NCBI GenBank assembly: GCA_902782875.1
Contig: CACZPE010000007.1
Span: forward strand, 1-12,019
Direction: 5' to 3'
DNA from: an uncultured Ruminococcus sp.
Lineage (GTDB): Bacteria; Bacillota_A; Clostridia; Oscillospirales; Ruminococcaceae
Length of the DNA stretch: 12,019 bases
The position numbers were made by a program, and so were the translations under genes. Shown here one piece after another: positions 6,613-12,019 of this stretch. The stretch's first letter is position 1, and each line of letters begins with the position of its first letter. The notes beneath the pieces are model-generated. The model worked only from the letters and a program-made list of their open reading frames with translations, did no database searches and was not told where the DNA came from.

Positions 6613-6635
6613 ACACTATTTATTCAAAATGTCAA
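6607..6635 (-). promoter_or_regulatory. Sigma-A promoter of the LRR/kinase/vWA/PP2C operon
   Basis: On the minus strand TTGACA (6630-6635) is a perfect -35 box, followed by exactly 17 bases and TATCAT (6607-6612). Transcription would start near 6600, giving a leader of about 65 bases before the LRR gene at 6536. No other promoter of this quality was seen in front of the operon. Confidence 0.8.
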
Positions 6636-6683
6636 GGGAATTAGAAGAAAAATTCCAATTCTGACGAAGCATCCACTCATTTT

Positions 6684-6698
6684 TGTGCTATTTGCACA
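6684..6698. promoter_or_regulatory. Short inverted repeat, possible operator
   Basis: TGTGC, five bases, GCACA: a perfect 5-bp dyad about 50 bases upstream of the minus-strand -35 box. No second copy was noticed. It could bind a dimeric regulator, but the evidence is only the symmetry. Confidence 0.25.
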
Positions 6699-6792
6699 TA
6701 ATATGTTAACAACTGGATTTTGCCGTTTACTATTTGCCGATACGAAAGACGTCATGCCCGGATAAGCAGACATTCAGGGGAGGGAATTAGAA

Positions 6793-6831
6793 ATGACCGT
6801 ATGGCAAATGATTCTGATATACGATTTTTAA
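6793..6831 (+). other. Doubtful mini-ORF with a good ribosome binding site
   Basis: ATG followed by 11 more codons (MTVWQMILIYDF) and TAA, preceded by GGGGAGGG about nine bases upstream. The upstream block closely resembles the start region of the GGDEF-like gene at 8177, which also has GGGGAGGGAAT. It may be a leader peptide, a gene remnant, or chance; no promoter was identified for it. Confidence 0.15.
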
Positions 6832-7026
6832 TATAGCATATGATACGAACCGGTATATGACGACGCAATATGGCTTCAACACTGTTGTAGGCGCTAAGAA
6901 AGCGGCTTTACAGTAGTTGGGTATGTCTATACTCTACAATAATCTGAATATATAAGTAATACACTTTTGATTAATTTATATAAAATTGTGAACTGTTTTT
7001 TGTAGAAAAAATTTTTGAGTAATATA

Positions 7027-7055
7027 TTGAATTTATGTTCGCTTTGTGATAGAAT
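7027..7055 (+). promoter_or_regulatory. Extended -10 sigma-A promoter of the sensor pair
   Basis: TTGAAT (7027-7032), a 17-base spacer and TAGAAT (7050-7055), with TG one base before the -10 (7047-7048), which is an extended -10 element. The start site would be near 7062, about 65 bases before the ATG at 7127. Confidence 0.75.
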
Positions 7056-7126
7056 TATAAGACGAGGTACTGACATAGGTATTTTATGTCTTATGCCGAA
7101 GTTTATCCTAAGGAGGTTCTGTTTGT

Positions 7127-8161
7127 ATGAACAGAAAGAAGAAAGGCCTCTTCAGCCGCATTGCTGTGTGCTCTTTAGCACTTTCAATGGCTCTTCTGTC
7201 AGGCTGTCAGCAGCAGCAGGAACAGTCAGGTGGCAGGATCGCTGTTATCTGCCAGGCAGAGGGCGTTCAGTTCTGGGATCAGGTTAAGGTCGGAGCTGAA
7301 GAAGCAGGCGAAGAAATGAATTATGAGATCGATTTCCGCTCTACTCAGGTAGCAACTGATATAGACGGTCAGAGAGCTATGATCCAGGAAGCGGTAAGAA
7401 ACCATGTCAAGGGCATAGTTATTGCGCCCAACAGCCCCTCGGAGCTCAATGAAGCTTTCCAGGCTGCAGAGAACAATGATATTCCCGTTATAACGATCTC
7501 CTCTACGGCGACTTATCCCGGTATCACTTCGTATATCGGTTCTGATAACAACTCCGCAGGTGAGATAGCAGGCAGACAGATACGCAGTGTACTTCCCAGC
7601 GGCGGCAAGATAGCTGTTATAGGCCACTCTGCTTCCGCAAGAAACGCAAAGGGAAGAATCGACGGCTTCAAGTCAGCTGTTGAGACTGTAAATTCGCAGG
7701 TCATTTCAGCAAGCAGCATAACCGCTGCAGGTGCTGCAAGGGCAACTGCACCCTATTCTGTCGTCATCACCGAATACAGCAACGGTCAGAGAGACGGCAC
7801 AAAGGAAACAGCACTCAAGGTGCTCAGAGAGCATCCTGAGGTAGACCTTATCTTCGCTACGAACGAGAACTCCACTCTCGGCGTGTGTGATGCAATAGTT
7901 GAAGAGGGCCGCGCAGGCACAGTAAAGGTCATCGGCTTCAACGCATCAGAAGATGAAGTGTCCTATATAAACAACGGCACTCTTACGGGTACGGTAGTTC
8001 AGTCCCCTTATAATATGGGTTACCTCGCAGTCAGATATATCGCTGCTATTGATGACGGTACAGAGATCAGACCTAATTATGAGACAGGCGCGATGTACGT
8101 AAGCAAGAACAACATAAACGATGATATCGTTCAGTTGTGGCTTGATCCTGCGGTTCACTAA
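7127..8161 (+). CDS. Sugar-type periplasmic-binding lipoprotein
   Basis: 344 residues. A Gram-positive lipoprotein signal spans 1-27, with basic MNRKKK, a hydrophobic stretch and the lipobox LSGC (Cys27). The mature part is a type I periplasmic-binding fold (Peripla_BP_4, ribose/galactose-binding type): GRIAVICQAEGVQFWDQVKVGAEEA at the start, DIDGQRAMIQEAV, GIVIAPNS, IPVITISS, YIGSDNNSAGEIAGRQ, AKGRIDGFKSA, DLIFATNENSTLGV and GTVKVIGFNAS. It would bind a sugar or similar ligand outside the membrane. No permease or ATPase gene is nearby; instead a membrane protein with a GGDEF-like domain starts 15 bases later, suggesting ligand sensing rather than uptake. AAGGAGG stands ten bases before the ATG. 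The family is certain; ligand and sensing role are inferred. Confidence 0.93.
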   Translation: MNRKKKGLFSRIAVCSLALSMALLSGCQQQQEQSGGRIAVICQAEGVQFWDQVKVGAEEAGEEMNYEIDFRSTQVATDIDGQRAMIQEAVRNHVKGIVIAPNSPSELNEAFQAAENNDIPVITISSTATYPGITSYIGSDNNSAGEIAGRQIRSVLPSGGKIAVIGHSASARNAKGRIDGFKSAVETVNSQVISASSITAAGAARATAPYSVVITEYSNGQRDGTKETALKVLREHPEVDLIFATNENSTLGVCDAIVEEGRAGTVKVIGFNASEDEVSYINNGTLTGTVVQSPYNMGYLAVRYIAAIDDGTEIRPNYETGAMYVSKNNINDDIVQLWLDPAVH

Positions 8162-8176
8162 GGGGAGGGAATCTTA

Positions 8177-9412
8177 ATGGCTAAGAACAAGACAAAGACC
8201 AAAAAGGAAAAGCCTTCAGCAGGCGCTGCTGCCGAGACCCGAAGCTATATATTCGCAGGTGTCCTCCTTGCATTATTCGGCATTATAATCTATTTGATGT
8301 TCAGTTATACATCAAATCTTTCAAGGCAGTTCAACTCGAACAGCCAGCAGTCGGTTGAGTATCTTTCGGACCTTCAGGACGAGCTCAGAAAGGTAAACGA
8401 GAATGTCCTCGAGATCATCGGCGGCGTAGGAAGCAATGTCTCCAACGTACGTGAGATCACCATCTCCTTTGACGCTATCGAAGATACAGAGAAGAGATTC
8501 GAAGCTCTCTCCTATCATTCCAGCGCTGAGATGCGCCGTTACAACCAGGCTAAGATATTCATCGAGGCTTACCGTCAGAAGCTGGCAGCTTTCCAGACAC
8601 AGCTGAGCTCCGGTTCTCTCGATACTCCTACGATGAGATCCCTTTACGCACAGGAAATCGCACCTCTTTCGTTCACAGCATCCGAGATGCTTGAGTCTGC
8701 GGTTGCCCTCAACGATGTTAACAGCCGTACACTTTCAAGGGAAGTATCACGTAACGGTATGCTCACATCCGTCATCCTCGTCAGCCTCGTCGTTCTCGGT
8801 GAGATCGCCATCTTCATCGCAGCAAGACTTGCTAAGAAGAGAAGAGAAGACCTCGAGAAGAAGACCCAGCAGGCAGAAGCTGCCGCAAACAAGTTCAAGC
8901 GTTCGCAGCAAAAGACAAAGGATATGGCGTATACCAACATGGTTACGGACCTCAGAAACCGCTATGGTCTTGATGAAGACCTCAGCGAAAAACTTGAGAC
9001 CGAGCAGTTCAATATCTCGCTTTTCGATATGGACGGCTTCCGTATGATAAACGATACCTACGGCTTTGATTTCGGCGATGAGTATCTTGCTCAGATCGCT
9101 GAAAAGCTCAAGAATGAGTTCAGCCAGTTTGCTCAGATCTACAATATCACAGGTAACAGCTTCGCATTCCTTTTCAACAAGGAAGTATCCGATGCTCAGG
9201 CGGCAAGACTTTCCCAGTCGATACTCATGTCCCTCTCATCGGTATTCATTGTTGCTAACCTGAATATCCAGCTTTCTGCAACAGGCTGTGTATACCACTA
9301 CCTCGCAGGAGAGGCTCTCAATCTTGACGGTATCCTCATCAGGATGAACAACGTTATCAGAAACGGCAAGAGAAGCGGCGGAAACGTTCTGCTCAATGCC
9401 GATCAGATGTGA
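8177..9412 (+). CDS. Two-TM membrane sensor with degenerate GGDEF domain
   Basis: 411 residues. A basic cytoplasmic start, TM1 at 23-44, an extracytoplasmic mostly helical domain at 45-194 (four-helix-bundle-like), TM2 at 195-217, a charged coiled coil at about 218-250, and a GGDEF-type domain at 255-411. The domain keeps TDLRNRYGL, FDMDGF (Asp284, Asp286), INDTYGFDFGDE and the overall order. The signature GG(D/E)EF is replaced by TGNSF (326-329), so the catalytic acids are lost and there is no RxxD inhibitory site. It is therefore unlikely to make cyclic di-GMP and may be a nucleotide-binding or purely structural output. It lies 15 bases after the sugar-binding lipoprotein, with GGGGAGGG before its ATG, and is followed by a terminator, so the two form a closed unit. 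A lipoprotein that docks on the extracytoplasmic domain is the likely arrangement. Confidence 0.88.
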   Translation: MAKNKTKTKKEKPSAGAAAETRSYIFAGVLLALFGIIIYLMFSYTSNLSRQFNSNSQQSVEYLSDLQDELRKVNENVLEIIGGVGSNVSNVREITISFDAIEDTEKRFEALSYHSSAEMRRYNQAKIFIEAYRQKLAAFQTQLSSGSLDTPTMRSLYAQEIAPLSFTASEMLESAVALNDVNSRTLSREVSRNGMLTSVILVSLVVLGEIAIFIAARLAKKRREDLEKKTQQAEAAANKFKRSQQKTKDMAYTNMVTDLRNRYGLDEDLSEKLETEQFNISLFDMDGFRMINDTYGFDFGDEYLAQIAEKLKNEFSQFAQIYNITGNSFAFLFNKEVSDAQAARLSQSILMSLSSVFIVANLNIQLSATGCVYHYLAGEALNLDGILIRMNNVIRNGKRSGGNVLLNADQM

Positions 9413-9432
9413 TAGCTTTGTAAAGCAGAATA

Positions 9433-9466
9433 AAGCCCTGAAAGGAAAGTCTTTCGGGGCTTTTTT
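9433..9466 (+). terminator. Rho-independent terminator after the GGDEF-like gene
   Basis: A 12-bp stem (arms 9433-9444 and 9451-9462, one T-G wobble) with a 6-base loop is followed by a run of T's to 9466. It begins 20 bases after the stop codon and ends the sensor-pair unit. Confidence 0.92.
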
Positions 9467-9497
9467 CAAAGGGGATCATCACAGATAGTATATGATA

Positions 9498-9503
9498 AAG
9501 GGG
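9498..9503 (+). promoter_or_regulatory. Ribosome binding site that decides the lipoprotein start
   Basis: AAGGGG ends nine bases before the ATG at 9513. The in-frame ATG at 9492 lies upstream of this site and has none of its own, so 9513 is the start; this also places the lipoprotein signal correctly at the N-terminus. Confidence 0.7.
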
Positions 9504-9512
9504 TCGATACTG

Positions 9513-10598
9513 ATGAAACGAGTATTTGTCACAGCACTGTGCCTGGTTTTGCTGACTGCGTGCCAGAATCAGGCTGCTCCCGCAGCTGAAACGGAAATGC
9601 CGGCAGAGGAGAATGCAGGCGGTGATTCAACCATCGTTACCACTGCGGCAGTGACTATGTATACCGACAAGGAAGAAAAGACTGTCGTGGAGGGTATGTA
9701 TCTCAAGGGCAGGGACTGTGATTTTATCATCACAGATGATGGCCCGGTACAGATAATAGGTACAAACCCATTCACAGGTATCACAGACGGAGATGTTGTA
9801 TCCGTCGAGACAGGCGTGATCATGCAGTCATGGCCGGCGGTGGCAGAGTCAAAGCGCGGCGTACTGAAGCTGTCTGACGGTAAAATAACCGATATACCGC
9901 GAAACCATGTCAACAGCCTTGCAGGCTGCGGATGGGTAGAGTACTATGAAAAGACGGGATTGTACATCAAGGGCAAAAACGGTGAGAATTTCCTGACCAC
10001 CGGCGATGATGATGTCGTTATGCTCCTCACTGCCGAGGATCCCATATTTGACGGATTCAAGGAGGGCGAGCGCATAAGGATAGGCTACGGCAGGATAAAG
10101 CAGAGCAATCCCCCGGAGGTAGCGCAGTACTTCGCCGAGGAATTCTCCAACGGTGAAGTAAAGGAGATACCGCAGGAGGTCAGGGATTATCTTATTGATA
10201 ACGGCTATCTTGACAAGCCTGTTGAAACAGAACCCGAAGTCACCGAGCCTGTGCCCGAGGAAACCGAGGCTGCAGAGGAGACCACGACTGTTACCGAGAC
10301 TGTGACAGAGACAGAGACCACCACTACTGCAGAAGTGATCGTCGAGAATATGGTATTTGAGGGCTATTATCTCAACTATAACGGCAAACATATGATCATA
10401 GACCCGTCCTATTATCCTATCATACTGCTCAATGACGATCCCGAGTTTGATGATCTCACCGACGGCGATATCATATGGGTCGAGACTGATGTTGTCATGG
10501 AATCCTACCCCGGACAGACCTATCAGTTCTCTGTAACAAAGCTGTCTGACGGTGAGTATGATGATATACCGTCTGATATACTCGCATCTATCAGCTAA
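9513..10598 (+). CDS. Lipoprotein with three copies of a ~75-residue domain
   Basis: 361 residues with a lipoprotein signal: MKRVFVTALCLVLLTAC, Cys17. I do not recognise the family. The mature part repeats one unit three times (about 61-134, 149-231, 282-359): a start like (M/L)Y(L/I)KG or GYYLNYNG, then a strand (DFIIT, MIID), a P(F/I/E)F or DD-rich turn, (D/E)G(D/E)xx(S/R/W)V(E/G), VIMQS/RIKQS/VVMES, and an end SDG or SNG, then (D/E)IP. It looks like a small beta-barrel. Between units 2 and 3 is a Thr/Glu/Val/Pro linker (236-279), common in secreted proteins of Ruminococcus-type bacteria. It lies 12 bases before a secreted lipase-like gene, so the two are co-transcribed. No clear promoter was found in the 46 bases after the terminator; a weak one or read-through may serve. 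The role is unknown, perhaps binding or presenting a ligand at the surface. Confidence 0.85.
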   Translation: MKRVFVTALCLVLLTACQNQAAPAAETEMPAEENAGGDSTIVTTAAVTMYTDKEEKTVVEGMYLKGRDCDFIITDDGPVQIIGTNPFTGITDGDVVSVETGVIMQSWPAVAESKRGVLKLSDGKITDIPRNHVNSLAGCGWVEYYEKTGLYIKGKNGENFLTTGDDDVVMLLTAEDPIFDGFKEGERIRIGYGRIKQSNPPEVAQYFAEEFSNGEVKEIPQEVRDYLIDNGYLDKPVETEPEVTEPVPEETEAAEETTTVTETVTETETTTTAEVIVENMVFEGYYLNYNGKHMIIDPSYYPIILLNDDPEFDDLTDGDIIWVETDVVMESYPGQTYQFSVTKLSDGEYDDIPSDILASIS

Positions 10599-10610
10599 AA
10601 GGAGAAGCAT

Positions 10611-12019
10611 ATGAGAAAGATCATCAGAAAAACAGCCGCAGCGCTGCTGTCTGTGCTTATGCTTGCGTCAGCGCCTGTGCCTGCTGTCAGTGCAGCGGAT
10701 ACGATAACCTATCCTTATCCTCTTTCCGATGTGAGGATGAGCGCGGGATGGTCAGACAGTCTGTTTTCTCACAGTGCGGAGGAATATGACCATGATCTTG
10801 CAAAGGCATCCATGGCGCTGGCCCTTTCGGCTATGACCTCATCAGAGGCGCGGGATCAGTATACATCGGACAAGACAGACCCTCCCCGTGATTCAGAGCT
10901 GAAAGCAATGCTGAAGAGCATGGGCTTTTCGGAAAAGGATTACTACTCATACAGATACGATAAGTCACTCTCCGATGACAGTGATGAAGCGGCGTTCGGT
11001 ATATCCCACAAGATCCTGACCGACGGCGGAAAGACAACCGAGCTTGTTGCAGTTGCGGTAAGAGGCGGAGGATACGGCGCAGAATGGGCCAGCAATTTCA
11101 GGGTGGGCAAGGGCAGATACAGCTCGGGCTTTTACAAAGCGGGCTCAAAAGTACAGAAGGCCGTAGATGACTACTGCAGAAAATACAACATCGGCAAGGA
11201 TGCCAAAATATGGATAACCGGCTACAGCAGGGCTGCGGCTGTCACACAGACAACTGCGGTATGCCTTGCAAAGGCAGGCTATGACGAGAAGAACATCTAT
11301 GCCTATGCATTTGCTTCTCCCACAGTGGTAAGAAAGGGCGAAAGCCACGCGAATATACATAATATAGTAAATCCCTTCGATCCTGTATGCGCAGTACCTG
11401 TTCCGGACTGGGGCTTTGACAGGGCAGGCGTGACACATGTCATCGATACGTCTGTTGCGACTGACAAAAGCACGGCGGGCAGATTCAGGGGCATATACAA
11501 AAAGCTTACCGGCAAAAGCTATACCGTGGACAGACGCGCGGCGGATATGCCTGCGATGATGTGCGATATATTCACGGATATGGCGGCAAATCCGTCGGAA
11601 TACGTTGATAACGGCACAGAATCGACCTTTGTATTCATAATGCAGGAAATAAACAGCACAAGTGAGCTTTCAACAGACGATCTGGATATGAACAGCCTTC
11701 TGAGAAAAGCCCTGACCTCGGGTGTGAAGCTGAATATACAGAAGGACAGCATGGAGAAATTCACATCTGCCGAATGGCTGTCGGGTCTGTTCATGCAGCA
11801 TGACCCTGCGGTGTATATATCATATCTGTATGCCGCAGATGCAGACAGGTGCTTTGCTTCGGGCAATATCGGCAAGACAGTCATCGTTGACGGCGATGCC
11901 GATATAAAGGTATACAAGGGAGAAAAGCTGGTTTGCAGCGTAAAGGACGGCTCTGTAAAGGGCAACAGTATACTTGTTGATGCTTCACAGGACAGAACGA
12001 GGATATATCTTCACGGCAG
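10611..12019 (+). CDS. Secreted alpha/beta-hydrolase, lipase class 3-like (partial)
   Basis: Open from the ATG at 10611 to the window edge, at least 469 residues, incomplete at the C-terminus. A Sec signal peptide spans 1-28, with likely cleavage after AVSA. The central part is an alpha/beta-hydrolase: strand LVAVAVRGG at 145-153, then KIWITGYSRAAA at 199-210, where Ser206 is the nucleophile in a GxSxA elbow (usual GxSxG), then FASPTVV, and VNPFDPVCAVP with Asp257 as the likely acid. A candidate His is 397 in QHDPAVY. This fits lipase class 3-like proteins often secreted by Firmicutes; substrate unknown. From about 418 a beta-rich segment (GKTVIVDGDADIKVYKGEKL) begins, perhaps a further domain. 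AAAGGAG precedes the ATG by six bases, and the three-repeat lipoprotein gene ends 12 bases before. Hydrolase fold fairly sure; enzyme activity inferred. Confidence 0.85.
   Translation, partial: MRKIIRKTAAALLSVLMLASAPVPAVSAADTITYPYPLSDVRMSAGWSDSLFSHSAEEYDHDLAKASMALALSAMTSSEARDQYTSDKTDPPRDSELKAMLKSMGFSEKDYYSYRYDKSLSDDSDEAAFGISHKILTDGGKTTELVAVAVRGGGYGAEWASNFRVGKGRYSSGFYKAGSKVQKAVDDYCRKYNIGKDAKIWITGYSRAAAVTQTTAVCLAKAGYDEKNIYAYAFASPTVVRKGESHANIHNIVNPFDPVCAVPVPDWGFDRAGVTHVIDTSVATDKSTAGRFRGIYKKLTGKSYTVDRRAADMPAMMCDIFTDMAANPSEYVDNGTESTFVFIMQEINSTSELSTDDLDMNSLLRKALTSGVKLNIQKDSMEKFTSAEWLSGLFMQHDPAVYISYLYAADADRCFASGNIGKTVIVDGDADIKVYKGEKLVCSVKDGSVKGNSILVDASQDRTRIYLHG

Larger units (their letters stand above)
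6537..7126. other. AT-rich divergent intergenic region
   Basis: 590 bases without a convincing gene separate the minus-strand kinase operon from the plus-strand sensor pair. It is clearly more AT-rich than the flanking genes. I see one good promoter at each end (6607-6635 minus, 7027-7055 plus), two small inverted repeats (6594-6612, 6684-6698), an 11-base dyad at 6877-6887 and a 12-codon mini-ORF at 6793-6831. I recognise no riboswitch, tRNA or known small RNA in the remainder. Confidence 0.7.

Noticed and set aside
7127..8161. First gene of an ABC sugar-transport operon
   Set aside because: No permease or ATPase gene follows; the next gene is a membrane receptor and then a terminator.
9491..9496. 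TATGAT as a -10 box for the three-repeat lipoprotein gene
   Set aside because: There is no acceptable -35 box 16-18 bases upstream, and the transcript would start too close to the ribosome binding site.
9849..10610. 253-codon minus-strand frame opposite the lipoprotein gene
   Set aside because: The plus-strand gene has a lipoprotein signal, a ribosome binding site and internal domain repeats; the antisense frame has none of these.

Overview
The window looks like a chromosomal segment of a gut or rumen Firmicute, most likely a Ruminococcus or close Oscillospiraceae relative. This rests on codon and GC style (mid-GC coding sequence, AT-rich intergenic DNA), strong AGGAGG-type ribosome binding sites, sigma-A promoters, Gram-positive lipoprotein signals, and a secreted protein with a Thr/Glu linker. 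The genus is inferred from style, not from a marker gene.

Left half (1-6536, all minus strand, transcribed right to left). A strong promoter at 6607-6635 drives a tight gene row: a zinc-ribbon/LRR_5 protein, an atypical Ser/Thr protein kinase with a C-terminal zinc ribbon, a vWA-domain protein, a PP2C-type phosphatase, and a protein with a globular N-terminal domain followed by a prion-like PQQGG(Y/F) repeat region. A perfect 13-bp-stem terminator follows (1059-1088). Directly behind it lie an Imm70-like gene and a DnaJ-type substrate-binding protein that begins without a J domain, has only half of the usual zinc finger and runs off the left edge. Kinase, PP2C and vWA together match the TerY-P triad, a phosphorylation module known from comparative genomics of tellurite-resistance/stress (Ter) loci. 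No TerB/C/D genes are visible here. The likely scheme is reversible phosphorylation (kinase/PP2C) organised by the vWA protein, acting on or with the repeat-rich protein, with LRR and DnaJ-like proteins as binding or folding partners. The parts are seen; the wiring is inferred.

Middle (6537-7126) is a divergent, AT-rich promoter region of 590 bases. It holds one good promoter for each direction, small inverted repeats and one doubtful mini-ORF.

Right half (7127-12019, plus strand) has two transcription units. The first pairs a sugar-type periplasmic-binding lipoprotein with a two-TM membrane protein whose GGDEF domain is degenerate, with no transporter genes, so it looks like a sensing pair. 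It ends at a strong terminator (9433-9466). The second encodes a lipoprotein with three copies of a ~75-residue domain and, 12 bases later, a secreted alpha/beta-hydrolase of the lipase-3 type that is cut by the right edge.

The most interesting unit is the minus-strand cassette: a TerY-P-like phosphosignalling triad joined to a bacterial protein with Sup35-like PQQGGY repeats, a J-less DnaJ, an orphan immunity-like protein and an intracellular LRR protein.
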